This document shows, in pieces, positions 8,680 through 17,278 of a stretch of 64,000 bases of DNA. A program made the translations under genes and the position numbers. The stretch lies in contig NZ_BBXG01000019.1 in NCBI RefSeq assembly GCF_001570605.1, positions 1 to 64,000 of the forward strand. The letters run 5' to 3'. Every line of letters starts with the position of its first letter. The stretch's first letter is position 1. This DNA comes from Herbidospora cretacea (GTDB taxonomy: Bacteria; Actinomycetota; Actinomycetes; Streptosporangiales; Streptosporangiaceae). Below the pieces are notes generated by a model. It had not been told where the DNA came from, did not search any database, and saw nothing but the letters and a program-made list of their open reading frames with translations.

Positions 8680-9303
8680 GTGACGACGGTTCACCTTTCG
8701 CCGGTGCCCGCCGGGCACGTGGTCGCCTACCGCGACGACGGCCCGCTCTCCGGCGCGATGGGCACGATGGTCTCCGGCCAGATCCCGCCGCTGCCGCCGG
8801 CCCTGGTGGGCATGGTCGTGACCGGCGTGCTGCTGGTCCTCGGCATCGCCGGCACCGACGGCCCGGCGGTCTTCGCCCCGGCGGTCGCGCTGCTGCTGGC
8901 CGGGCCCGGCTCCTCCCACCGGCACGACGGGCGGCTCGACTGGCTGGTGCCGCCGATCCTGCGCGTCACCGAATACGGCTTCGTGGCCATGGTCGGCTTC
9001 GCCCACGGGGTGCCCCCGGTGATCATCTTCCTGCTGCTCGGCGCTATCCTCTTCCACCATTACGACCTGGTCTACCGGGTCCGCCAGCACGTCTATCCGC
9101 CCGCGTGGCTCGCGGCGGCCGGGCTCGGCTGGGAGGGCCGGATGCTCGTGGTCGCCGCCGGGGCCTGGTTCGACGGCGTCGCGGCGGTGTTCGTGCTGCT
9201 GGCCGTCTACCTGTGGGGGATGTTCGGCTGGGAGAGCCTGACCTGCTGGCTGGCCGCCCCGCGTACCGGGACAGAGGCCGCCAATCTCGGCATCCAAGAT
9301 TAA
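8680..9303 (+). CDS. Membrane protein resembling DUF5941
   Basis: The 207-residue protein starts with GTG at 8680, 10 nt after the preceding stop, with a GAGG upstream. It has about five hydrophobic helices (around 45-75, 105-130, 155-200) and a LFHHYDLVYRVRQ motif. It resembles the DUF5941 region that I recall being fused to the CDP-alcohol phosphotransferase in Streptomyces; here it is a separate gene. A membrane partner or substrate-handling role for the phosphotransferase is likely but unproven. The DUF assignment is from memory of the family and not from a search. Confidence 0.65.
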   Translation: MTTVHLSPVPAGHVVAYRDDGPLSGAMGTMVSGQIPPLPPALVGMVVTGVLLVLGIAGTDGPAVFAPAVALLLAGPGSSHRHDGRLDWLVPPILRVTEYGFVAMVGFAHGVPPVIIFLLLGAILFHHYDLVYRVRQHVYPPAWLAAAGLGWEGRMLVVAAGAWFDGVAAVFVLLAVYLWGMFGWESLTCWLAAPRTGTEAANLGIQD

Positions 9304-9396
9304 TCTGAACATTAGCCCTCAAGCGGATTACACGTTCGGGTCCGGTTGGCAACTAACCTGTGGGGTTACACGCAGTTCGACCCCAAGGAGCGCACG

Positions 9397-10128
9397 TTGC
9401 TGGGAATGGTGCTGGCCGCCGGAGCCGGCCGCCGTCTAAGGCCCTACACCGACACTCTGCCCAAGGCGCTGGTGCCGGTCGACGGGGAGACGACGATCCT
9501 GGACATCGCCCTGGGCAACCTCGCCGCGGTGGACCTCCGCGAGGTCGTGGTGATCGTGGGCTACCAGGCGCAGGCCGTCGTCGACCGCAAGGCGGCCCTT
9601 GAGGAGCGCCACGGGGTGAACCTGACGCTGGTCTTCAACGACAAGGCCGAAGAGTGGAACAACGCCTATTCGCTGTGGTGCGCCCGTGACTACTTCTCCC
9701 ACGGCGTGCTGCTGGTGAACGGCGACACCGTCCACCCCGTCTCGGTCGAGCACACCCTGCTGAACGCCCCCGAGACCAGCGACATCCTGCTCGCGGTCGA
9801 CGACGTGAAGACGCTGGGCGACGAGGAGATGAAAGTCACCCTCGCGGGCGACGACCTCAAGCGCATCACCAAGCTGATGGAGCCCTCCGAGGCCTACGGC
9901 GAGTACATCGGCGCGACCCTCATCCGGCCGGGCGCCGCCGAACGCCTGGCCGACGCGCTGCGTACCACCTTCGAGCGCGACCCCCAGCTCTACTACGAAG
10001 ACGGCTACCAGGAGATGGTCGAGCGCGGCGAGGCCATCCACGTCGCCCCGATCGGAGACGTGCGCTGGGTCGAGGTCGACAACCACGACGACCTCGCCAA
10101 GGCCCGCACCATCGCCACCACCTACTGA
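9397..10128 (+). CDS. NTP-transferase family nucleotidyltransferase (sugar/polyol phosphate type)
   Basis: The 243-residue protein opens LLGMVLAAGAGRRLRPYTD, carrying the GxGxRLxPxT signature, then LPKALVPV, LVNGDTV and a terminal VEVDNHDDL metal-binding segment. This is the LicC/phosphocholine-cytidylyltransferase-like branch of NTP transferases. It would activate a phosphorylated alcohol or sugar as a CDP or other NDP derivative. I chose the TTG at 9397 because AAGGAG lies exactly 6 nt before it; the next ATG (9406) is already inside the signature strand. The following dehydrogenase gene starts 11 bp later, so they are probably co-translated. Confidence 0.8.
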   Translation: MLGMVLAAGAGRRLRPYTDTLPKALVPVDGETTILDIALGNLAAVDLREVVVIVGYQAQAVVDRKAALEERHGVNLTLVFNDKAEEWNNAYSLWCARDYFSHGVLLVNGDTVHPVSVEHTLLNAPETSDILLAVDDVKTLGDEEMKVTLAGDDLKRITKLMEPSEAYGEYIGATLIRPGAAERLADALRTTFERDPQLYYEDGYQEMVERGEAIHVAPIGDVRWVEVDNHDDLAKARTIATTY

Positions 10129-10139
10129 GAGGGGGGCAC

Positions 10140-11198
10140 ATGCCGATCCTGGCGAGGATGCTCCCCGCCCCCATCACGATGGAAGTACGCCGGGGCGCCA
10201 TCGCGCAGCTCGGGTCGCTGCTGTCCGACAGCCGGGTGGCGACCTCCGGCCGGGTCGCGGTGGCCGTCGGCGCGGGCCTCGGCGACCGCATCACCAAGGT
10301 CATCGCCCCCTCCCTCGGCGACGCCGAGGTCTTCCGGGTGCCCGACGGCTCGGTCGACGCGGCCGTCGCCCTCGGCGCCGACCTGCGCAAGGGCGCCTAC
10401 GAGGCGCTGGTGGGCATCGGCGGCGGCCGGACCATCGACGTCACCAAGTACGCCGCCTCGCTGGCCGGGATCCCCATGGTCGCCGTGGCGACCAACCTGG
10501 CCCACGACGGCATCTGCTCGCCGGTGGCCTCCCTCACCCACGAGGGCGGCAAGGGCTCGTTCGGCGTGCCGATGCCGCTGGCCATCATGATCGACCTCGA
10601 CTTCGTCCACGACGCCCCGCAGGCGCTGGTGCGCTCGGGGGTCGGCGACGTGATCAGCAACCTGTCGGCGATCGAGGACTGGCAGCTCGGCAACGCCGAG
10701 CGCGGTGAGCCGATCGACGGGCTGGCCTGCTCGATGGCGCGGACGGCCGCCGAGGCCATCATCGGCAGGCGCGACTCCGTCGAGTCCGACGCGTTCCTGA
10801 CCGTCTTGGCCGAGGCTTTGATTCTTTCCGGCATGTCGATGGTCATCGCCGGGTCAAGCCGGCCGACCAGCGGCGGCGATCATGAAATCATGCATGCCGT
10901 GGACCAGCTCTTCCCCGGGACCTCCAACCACGGTGAGCTGGCCGGGATCGGCGCCGCCTTCTGCTACTACCTGCGGGCGGACGAGGCGCGGTTCGGCCAG
11001 GTCGTCGAGTGCCTGCGCGGGCACGACCTGCCGCTGACCCACGGCGACATCGGCCTGACCGCCGACCAGTTCGTCGAGGCGGTCATGCTGGCCCCGTCGA
11101 CCCGCCCGGGGCGGTTCACCATCCTGGAACACCTGCGCCTGTCCGAGTCCGAGATCCGTGATCGAGTTGAGGGTTATGTCCACGCCGTCGGTCGCTGA
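10140..11198 (+). CDS. sn-Glycerol-1-phosphate dehydrogenase-like (AraM/EgsA family) oxidoreductase
   Basis: The 352-residue protein has the iron-containing-alcohol-dehydrogenase fold of the glycerol-1-phosphate dehydrogenase group. It shows GIGGGRTIDVTKYAA (92-106), a likely metal-binding set of D170, H248 (TSGGDHEIMHA) and H264 (NHGE), and a NAD-binding N-terminal half. Bacterial AraM reduces dihydroxyacetone phosphate to sn-glycerol 1-phosphate; archaeal EgsA does the same for membrane lipids. Between a nucleotidyltransferase and a CDP-alcohol phosphotransferase it probably makes the phosphorylated polyol that is then activated. The exact polyol is not determined by sequence. Confidence 0.82.
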   Translation: MPILARMLPAPITMEVRRGAIAQLGSLLSDSRVATSGRVAVAVGAGLGDRITKVIAPSLGDAEVFRVPDGSVDAAVALGADLRKGAYEALVGIGGGRTIDVTKYAASLAGIPMVAVATNLAHDGICSPVASLTHEGGKGSFGVPMPLAIMIDLDFVHDAPQALVRSGVGDVISNLSAIEDWQLGNAERGEPIDGLACSMARTAAEAIIGRRDSVESDAFLTVLAEALILSGMSMVIAGSSRPTSGGDHEIMHAVDQLFPGTSNHGELAGIGAAFCYYLRADEARFGQVVECLRGHDLPLTHGDIGLTADQFVEAVMLAPSTRPGRFTILEHLRLSESEIRDRVEGYVHAVGR

Positions 11199-11934
11199 GG
11201 TACGCGCCAAGGCGCAGCCCGAGATGACCCTGGAGCGCCGCAACGGTGAACACTGGGCCGGCCTGCTCTACATGCGCAAACTGTCCATCTACGTCACCTG
11301 GGCGCTGGCCCGCACCCCCATCACCCCCAACCAGGTCACCGGTCTGATGATCGTGACCGGGGTGGCCGCGGGCGCGGTGCTGGTGCTGCCGGGGCTGGCC
11401 GCCGCCGTGCTGGCGGCGATCCTGGTGCAGGTCTACCTGCTGCTCGACTGCTCCGACGGCGAGCTCGCCCGGTGGACCGGCCGCACCTCCCTCACCGGGG
11501 TCTACCTCGACCGGGTGGGCCACTACTTCGCCGAGGCCGCCATCCTCATCGGCCTGGGCTTCCGGGCCTCCGAGACGTGGCCCGACTGGTACACCGTGCT
11601 CGGGTTCGCCGCCGCTCTGGGCGCGATCCTGATCAAGTCGGAGACCGACCTGGTCGACGTCGCGCGGGCCCGGTCGGGGCTGGTCGCGGCGACCGAGGTC
11701 TCGGCCACCCAGTTCCAGTCGCGCAAGCTGGCGCTGGCCCGGCGGGCGGCGGCGGCGCTGCGGTTCCACCGGGTGATCCAGGCGGTGGAGCTGTCACTCA
11801 TCGTGGTGGTCGCGGCCGTGCTCGACTTCTGGTTCCCGGCGACGCGCATTCTTGTCGTGGCGTGCGCGATCATTGCCGGTGTGCAACTTATTCTGCACTT
11901 GGTGAGCATTCTCGCCTCACGGCGGCTCGCTTGA
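11176..11934 (+). CDS. CDP-alcohol phosphatidyltransferase family protein with variant active-site motif
   Basis: The 252-residue polytopic membrane protein carries D91, D94, G95, A98, R99, G108 and D112 of the CDP-alcohol phosphotransferase motif (DCSDGELARW...GVYLDRVGHY). The final Asp of the D-x3-D pair is replaced by His116. The enzyme would displace CMP from a CDP-alcohol. It overlaps the end of the dehydrogenase gene by 23 bp, so the two are tightly coupled. I chose the ATG at 11176, which follows a GAGGG; a GTG at 11158 is possible. A related intact enzyme lies at 7239. Confidence 0.8.
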   Translation: MSTPSVAEVRAKAQPEMTLERRNGEHWAGLLYMRKLSIYVTWALARTPITPNQVTGLMIVTGVAAGAVLVLPGLAAAVLAAILVQVYLLLDCSDGELARWTGRTSLTGVYLDRVGHYFAEAAILIGLGFRASETWPDWYTVLGFAAALGAILIKSETDLVDVARARSGLVAATEVSATQFQSRKLALARRAAAALRFHRVIQAVELSLIVVVAAVLDFWFPATRILVVACAIIAGVQLILHLVSILASRRLA

Positions 11935-12083
11935 GTTTTGCGGCGATCTCTCTTCTCCGGACACTTCGTGTTTGGTGGGTGTTCGCCGCTGGTTCCGATA
12001 CGCTTAGTCCGGATTTGCCCGCCCAAAAAGACTCGGTGATCATGAAATCGTGTGTCTCCCACCTCGCGCCGGGGCGATGACGC

Positions 12084-12965
12084 ATGAAGATTTCCTGTGT
12101 CATTCTCACGATGGGTAACCGCATCCCGGAGCTCGACCGCGCCGTCGAGTCGGCGTTGACGCAGGTTGACGGGGATATCGAGGTCGTCGTGGTCGGCAAC
12201 GGCGTCGACGTGCCGCCGCTGGGCGTGGCCCCGCCGCCCGGCTCCTCCGCCGTGGTGAAGACCGTGCGCCTCGACCACAACGTCGGCATCCCCGAAGGAC
12301 GCAACCGGGGGACGCAGGAGTGCTCGGGCGACGTCGTGCTGTTCCTCGACGACGACGGCTGGTACGCCAACGACAAGGTCGCCTCCCACGTCCGCGAGCG
12401 CTTCGCGGCCGAGCCCGACCTGGCCGTCATCTCCTTCCGGGTGATGGACCCCGACGGCGGGGTCGTGCAGCGCCGCCACGTGCCCCGGCTGCGGGCCGGC
12501 GACCCCGAGCGGAGCTCGCCCGTCACGACCTTCCTGGGCGGCGCCTGCGCCATCAGGCGGTCGGCGTTCCTCCAGGTCGGCGGCCTGCCGGAGAAGTTCT
12601 TCTACGCCCACGAGGAGACCGACCTGGCCTGGCGGCTGCTCGGCGAGGGCTACCGGATCGAATACGACGCCGAGACGGTCATGTTCCACCCGCTCGTGCT
12701 GCCGACCCGCCACGCCGACTTCTACCGGCTCAACGCACGCAACCGCGTCTGGCTGGCCCGGCGCAACCTGCCGTGGCCGCTGGTGCTGCTCTACCTCGGC
12801 AACTGGATGCTGCTGACGCTGCTGCGCGACCGCTCGCCGTTCGCGCTGCGCGCCTGGTTCCGCGGCTTCGCCGAGGGCTGGCGCGAGTCGGCGGGCGAAC
12901 GCCGCCCGATGGCGTGGCGGACGGCCTGGCACATGCTCATGCTCGGCCGCCCCCCGATCGTCTAG
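12084..12965 (+). CDS. Family 2 glycosyltransferase
   Basis: The 293-residue GT-A enzyme starts MKISCVILTMGNR. It has LDHNVGIPEGRNRG and the metal-binding LFLDDDGW (about 90-97), then GGACAIRRSAFLQVGG and EETDLAWRL acceptor-site motifs. This resembles rhamnosyl- or galactofuranosyl-type transferases. The C-terminus has one hydrophobic segment (WPLVLLYLGNWMLLTLL). It follows a 149-bp gap that may hold its own promoter (TACGCT near 11999) and ends immediately against the convergent acetoacetate-decarboxylase-like gene. Substrate unknown. Confidence 0.85.
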   Translation: MKISCVILTMGNRIPELDRAVESALTQVDGDIEVVVVGNGVDVPPLGVAPPPGSSAVVKTVRLDHNVGIPEGRNRGTQECSGDVVLFLDDDGWYANDKVASHVRERFAAEPDLAVISFRVMDPDGGVVQRRHVPRLRAGDPERSSPVTTFLGGACAIRRSAFLQVGGLPEKFFYAHEETDLAWRLLGEGYRIEYDAETVMFHPLVLPTRHADFYRLNARNRVWLARRNLPWPLVLLYLGNWMLLTLLRDRSPFALRAWFRGFAEGWRESAGERRPMAWRTAWHMLMLGRPPIV

Positions 12966-13694
12966 CTAGAACGCCTCTCCGAAGCTCATGGCGACGTGGG
13001 CGGCGGTCATCGACCCCAGCGCGCGCTTGGGCAGCCCGAGTTCGCTGAGCTCCTTGGCGATCGGGTGGTTGCCCAGCCGGATCAGCGCGCCGCCCGGCCG
13101 GGCCCGCACCCCGCTCGCCTTCACGCTCCAGCCGGTGCGCCGGGTCGCGCCGTCGCGCTGCGCGAACGCCTCCAGCGCCGGCAGCCCCGCGTTCGGCACC
13201 GGCACGCCGGGGCGGAGCAGGATGTCGAGCACGAGCCGCCCGTCCTTGCGCAGCACGCAGCGCTTGTAGGGCGTGCTCTGCCGGACGTCGATGTCGGCCA
13301 GTTCCTTCGGGAAGCCCCAGATCACCCGGCCCGCCTCCAGCGTGAACGTCTGGTCGACCGGCAGCCAGTGGACGAACGCGGCCGACCCGCTGGCCCTGAT
13401 GTCGAGCACCCCCGCCCGCGCCGACCGGCGGGGCGGCGGCCCGGCCTCCGGAGGACGGACCCAGAAGACGACCCCGAACTCGTGGTAGGACCCCAGGTCG
13501 GAGTCCTTGTAGTCGGCGAAGAGGAGCGTGCACAGCGCCTTGCCCGGGAGGATCTCGGTCACGTCGAGGCCCGAGTAGGCGATGACCGCCCGAGCCGCGT
13601 CGGCCCGGACGAGATAGGTCGCCGCGCCCGCCGTCGCGTCCCTGACCTCCACCGGAAGGTCCACCCGGCGGCCCTGGATGAGATGGCTAGCCAT
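12966..13694 (-). CDS. Acetoacetate decarboxylase (ADC) family protein
   Basis: The 242-residue protein fits the ADC beta-barrel family: SGLDVTEILPGKALCTLLFADY, a YHEFGVVFWVRP strand and the lysine-containing VIWGFPKELADI segment. In true acetoacetate decarboxylase a lysine in this area forms a Schiff base. Many actinobacterial relatives have unknown substrates, so decarboxylase activity is not assured. Its stop codon abuts that of the preceding glycosyltransferase (TCTAGCTAGA). Nothing in the context fixes a pathway. Confidence 0.75.
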   Translation of the reverse strand: MASHLIQGRRVDLPVEVRDATAGAATYLVRADAARAVIAYSGLDVTEILPGKALCTLLFADYKDSDLGSYHEFGVVFWVRPPEAGPPPRRSARAGVLDIRASGSAAFVHWLPVDQTFTLEAGRVIWGFPKELADIDVRQSTPYKRCVLRKDGRLVLDILLRPGVPVPNAGLPALEAFAQRDGATRRTGWSVKASGVRARPGGALIRLGNHPIAKELSELGLPKRALGSMTAAHVAMSFGEAF

Positions 13695-13733
13695 AACCCC
13701 AGTACATCAACGCGGGCCCCGGAACGTACAGAC

Positions 13734-14852
13734 TCACACCGCTACGGCGCGGTGCCCGCCGCGGACCGTCACCCGGCCGCGGGCCGAGGCCCAGTTCTCC
13801 AGCAGGCCGACGAACTCCGGCGCCCGGTCGGGCCAGTGGAAGGAGGCGCGCGCCTCGGCGTGGCCCTCGGCCGACAGCTTCGCGCGGTGCGCCGGGTCGT
13901 CGCGGAGCGCCAGCACCGCCCGGTAGGCGGCCTGCACGTCGCCGAACGGCACGACCGTGCCGCAGCCCTTCATGGCCTCGACGGCCCTGGGCAGCGGCGT
14001 CGTGATCACCGGCACGCCCTGGGCCATGTACTCGATCACCTTGGTCGGCGTGGAGTCGCGGTAGTTCGGCACGTCGTGCAGGAGCGACAGGCCCGCCAGG
14101 GCGCCCTGGGTCATCCGCAGGGCGTGCCGGTTGGGGACGTATCCGAACCAGTCGAGCAGACCGGTCCGCTGCGCGTCGCGGAGCATCGGGCGCACCTCGG
14201 CGTCGGCCGGGCCGATGAGGTCGATCCTGATCCCGTGGGGGCGCAGCAGCCTCGCCAGCTCGATCATCTCGGCCGCGCCGCGCGCCTCGGAGATGTGGCC
14301 GACGTACACGACCCGGGACTCGCCCGGAGGGGGTGGGGCGACCTCGGAGACGTAGGTGTGGTTGGGCACCACCGGGTGGTCCTGGGTGAACCGCTCGCGG
14401 TAGGACTCCTCGGCCAGGATCAGGTGCAGGCGGCGCTCCGCGCGGGCCTCGACGTTCCGCAGCAGCGGCGGGAGCGTGGTGCGGGCCCAGTCCGGCAGGT
14501 ACGGCTTGGCGTCGAGGGCGGCGACGGTGTCCTCGTGCACGTCCCACACCGTCACCGGACGCCGCCTCGGCAGCGCCAGCAGCAGCTCGATGTCGTGGAC
14601 CAGCAGAAGGTCGGCGTCGGCGCAGCCCCGCTTCAGCGCGCTCCGCGCCGCCCGCAGCGCCTTGGCCCGGCGCAGGCCGACGGCGCGCGGCACGTCGATC
14701 GCCCGGATGCCCGGCTGCGGGGTCACGTTGCAGTGGGTGAACGGCGCCACGTACGTGACCTCATGGCCCGCGTCGAGCAGCGCCCGGATCTGGCGGTGCA
14801 TGATCCGGGCGTCCTCCGGATGGTGGACGACCGTGCCGACACATACCTTCAT
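13734..14852 (-). CDS. Family 4 (GT-B) glycosyltransferase
   Basis: The 372-residue protein begins MKVCVGTVVHHPEDARIMHR and has two Rossmann-like halves. The C-terminal nucleotide-sugar site is recognisable as VVYVGHISEARGAAEMIEL, LIGPAD and TKVIEYMAQGVPVITT (family E-x7-E region, with one Glu). No signal or transmembrane segment is evident, so it acts at the cytoplasmic face. It lies 39 bp downstream of nothing shared: the ADC gene follows it on the same strand and may be co-transcribed. Donor unknown. Confidence 0.85.
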   Translation of the reverse strand: MKVCVGTVVHHPEDARIMHRQIRALLDAGHEVTYVAPFTHCNVTPQPGIRAIDVPRAVGLRRAKALRAARSALKRGCADADLLLVHDIELLLALPRRRPVTVWDVHEDTVAALDAKPYLPDWARTTLPPLLRNVEARAERRLHLILAEESYRERFTQDHPVVPNHTYVSEVAPPPPGESRVVYVGHISEARGAAEMIELARLLRPHGIRIDLIGPADAEVRPMLRDAQRTGLLDWFGYVPNRHALRMTQGALAGLSLLHDVPNYRDSTPTKVIEYMAQGVPVITTPLPRAVEAMKGCGTVVPFGDVQAAYRAVLALRDDPAHRAKLSAEGHAEARASFHWPDRAPEFVGLLENWASARGRVTVRGGHRAVAV

Positions 14853-14912
14853 GCAGCGAGGCTGACCGGCAGGTCCGACATGCCCGGATGCGGGGCGTTA
14901 ACCGCAGCCGAA

Positions 14913-17141
14913 CTACGGCTGAACTTCCGACTGCGGCTTCCGGTAGAGCCAGGTCAGGCGCGGTTCCAGCACCCACCTGAAGACGGCCCTGGTGACCGGC
15001 AGGCAGAGGATGATGGCCAGCACGAACGAGCTCACGATGATCGCCAGGGTGCCGAGCGGGCCCTCCAGCCACGACAGCTTCAGCAGCCCGAAGTCCTTGA
15101 GGATCAGGATCGGGATGCCGTGGAGGAGGTAGGCGTACAGGGTCCGGGTGCCGAGGTCGCTGAACCAGGTCTCCCGCTTGGGGATGATCGACAGGATCGC
15201 GAAGCACAGCGCCAGCACGCCGGTCATCCAGGCCAGGCGGAAGCCGAGGGCGTACAGCCACTCCTGGTTGAGGTCGGCGTAGCTGTACCGGTTGTAGAAG
15301 ACCTTCAGGCCGAGGTCGGGCGCGAGCACGACCGCCGCGGCGGTCCAGGCCGCCAGGACGAAGGCGCTGATCATCCGCACCCACGACTTCTGCAGCCACT
15401 CGAAGTGGTGCGGCTGCAGGATCATGCCCAGCACGAAGAACGGCAGCAGGCCGAAGAACCGGTCCATGCTGAAGTCCTGTTCGAGCTGCGAGAAGCCCGA
15501 GATCAGATAGACCGCGACCGCCACCGGGAACGGCCAGCGCAGCCGCCTCCACACCGGCACGGTGATCCGCCACAGCAGCAGCGCGACCAGATACCAGTTC
15601 ATCCACGCCGGGTCGGTGATGGTCAGCGACCACTTGCCGCCGAGGCCCCACCGCAGCGCGGCGTAGCCGAGCTCCACGACCACATACGGGATGAGGATCG
15701 TGTCGACGAGCTTGTTGACCTTGCCCTTGGAGTCCCAGAAGTTCCGCGACAGGTAGCCGCTGATCATGACGAACAGCGGCATGTGGAACGCGAACGCCCA
15801 GATGTACCCGGCCTTGTTCGCCGGGTCGGCGTTGATCGTGTCGCGGAGGGCGTGGCTGGAGATGACCAGGGCGATCAGGACGAACTTGACGTTGTCGAGG
15901 TGGTGCGAGCGCGGCTTCTTGGCCGGCCGGGCCTCCTCCTCCGACCCCTGCGCCGGGGGCGCCGACATCGGCGGGTTGGCCGCCCAGGCGGGGAGCGGCA
16001 TGGAGGGGGACTCGGGGAAACCGCCCGTGTGCTGGGCGCCGACGGCGGCGAAGCTGTCGGTCTGGAAGTTCTCGAACCCGGGCGGCTGGGTGGGCAGCGG
16101 AGCCGACGGCGGGTCGTAGGGGGAGCGGCGGCGCTGCCACGGGCTCCAGTCGGCGGGAGCCTCGGGTGCGTTCGGACCGCCCGAAGGCGCCGCGCCGGGG
16201 GGAGCGGCGGCGTGCGGAATCCGGGGACCCGCGGGAGCGCCGGGCTGCGGGCCGGGCGTGTGCGGGATGCGCTGGCCCGCCGGGGAACCGGGCTGCTGCC
16301 CCCGGGCCTCGGCCGGCGCGCCACCGCCGAAGTAGTCGAACCCCTCGCCGGGACCCTCGTCGGCCGAAGGGCGGCGGTCCCGCGGCTTGCGCTGCGGCAA
16401 CGGCTCGGCCGACTGGGTGTGGGGGGCGGCGAGCGGACCGGTGCCGGAGTAGGGGGCGGGCGCGGACAACGGGCCGGATCCGGGGAAGGACCCGGGCTGC
16501 CCGGCGTCGGGGAAGGGATGGCCTCCGGTCGCGCTGCCGGGGAACGGATTGCCGCCGGTCGTGCTACCCGGGAAGGGGTGGCCGCCGGTCGCGTTACCGG
16601 GGGAGGGATTGCCGCCGGTCGTGCTGCCGGGGAAGGGGTGGCTTTCCGTCGTGCCGGGGAAAGGGTTTGCCCCTGTCGCCGTGCCCGGGAAGGGGTTTGC
16701 CGCCGCTCCGGTGCCCGGGAAAGGGGCGGGCTGTCCTGCGCCGGGGAAGGAGCCGGGGCCTTCTCCCAGACCGCTACCGGGGAAGGGGCCGGGCTGGCCC
16801 GCGCCAGGGTGTCCCGGGCGGTTCTGACCGGGGGCCGTGGCGCCGGGACCGTCTAAGTCGCCGGGGAAGGGGGACGGCTGGCCCGGCGGGGCGAAGGAGT
16901 CGGCGAGCCGGCCGCCTGAGGCGTAGGGGTTCGGCGGGAGGTGCTGCGGGCCGGTCGAGTGGGTTCCGTGGTGCCCGGGGGAGGTCTGCTGGTCGACCGG
17001 CTGGCCGGGGGCCAGGGGGTCGGCGCGGGGGATGGCCGGGAGATCGATGTGGGTGTCGTCGGTGATCCGGCCCATCACTCCAGTGGGTGCGTCCTCAGCG
17101 TCCGGATTCGGAACCGGGGGGCGGTTTCGGATGTCGCTCAC
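14913..17141 (-). CDS. Acyltransferase-3 (fucose O-acetylase-like) membrane protein with long repetitive N-terminal tail
   Basis: The 742-residue protein has about 405 residues of low-complexity Pro/Gly/Ser/Phe sequence built from PFPGS(T/A)TGG(N/H)-like decapeptides. A roughly 320-residue acyltransferase-3 domain follows (HHLDNVKFVLIALVISSHAL, FAFHMPLFVMISGYLSR, about ten membrane helices). Such proteins O-acylate glycans during export. The tail should be cytoplasmic and disordered, and could scaffold or interact with other envelope proteins. It lies downstream of the LCP gene at 17349 on the same strand but behind a terminator-like hairpin. Its exact substrate is unknown. Confidence 0.85.
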   Translation of the reverse strand: MSDIRNRPPVPNPDAEDAPTGVMGRITDDTHIDLPAIPRADPLAPGQPVDQQTSPGHHGTHSTGPQHLPPNPYASGGRLADSFAPPGQPSPFPGDLDGPGATAPGQNRPGHPGAGQPGPFPGSGLGEGPGSFPGAGQPAPFPGTGAAANPFPGTATGANPFPGTTESHPFPGSTTGGNPSPGNATGGHPFPGSTTGGNPFPGSATGGHPFPDAGQPGSFPGSGPLSAPAPYSGTGPLAAPHTQSAEPLPQRKPRDRRPSADEGPGEGFDYFGGGAPAEARGQQPGSPAGQRIPHTPGPQPGAPAGPRIPHAAAPPGAAPSGGPNAPEAPADWSPWQRRRSPYDPPSAPLPTQPPGFENFQTDSFAAVGAQHTGGFPESPSMPLPAWAANPPMSAPPAQGSEEEARPAKKPRSHHLDNVKFVLIALVISSHALRDTINADPANKAGYIWAFAFHMPLFVMISGYLSRNFWDSKGKVNKLVDTILIPYVVVELGYAALRWGLGGKWSLTITDPAWMNWYLVALLLWRITVPVWRRLRWPFPVAVAVYLISGFSQLEQDFSMDRFFGLLPFFVLGMILQPHHFEWLQKSWVRMISAFVLAAWTAAAVVLAPDLGLKVFYNRYSYADLNQEWLYALGFRLAWMTGVLALCFAILSIIPKRETWFSDLGTRTLYAYLLHGIPILILKDFGLLKLSWLEGPLGTLAIIVSSFVLAIILCLPVTRAVFRWVLEPRLTWLYRKPQSEVQP
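16480..16810. repeat. In-frame tandem repeats of about 30 bp
   Basis: Within the acyltransferase gene, imperfect 30-bp units on the minus strand encode PFPGSTTGGN/PFPGSATGGH decapeptides, with more diverged PFPG units on either side. Copies differ at scattered positions and keep the frame. Such arrays can change copy number by recombination. Confidence 0.75.
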
Positions 17142-17224
17142 GTGTCACTCACGGAAGAACGCTCAGCTATCTGTCAGAGGGCGGAAACAGACAAGGCCTG
17201 ACAACACCCCCATGGTGGTTAAAA

Positions 17225-17247
17225 GGGGTGCCCAGGCCGGACACCCC
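17225..17247 (-). terminator. Intrinsic terminator downstream of LCP gene
   Basis: GGGGTG (17225-17230) pairs with CACCCC (17242-17247). On the minus strand the hairpin is followed by CTTTTAA, a short U-tract. It lies about 100 bp past the LCP stop and 84 bp before the acyltransferase start, so it would separate the two transcripts. Confidence 0.6.
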
Positions 17248-17278
17248 ACCTTAACGTTCTTGTCGCCGGGATGTCGCA

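Noticed and set aside
12996-16856. 1286-codon plus-strand open frame
   Set aside because: Spans three recognised minus-strand genes and has only low-complexity composition.
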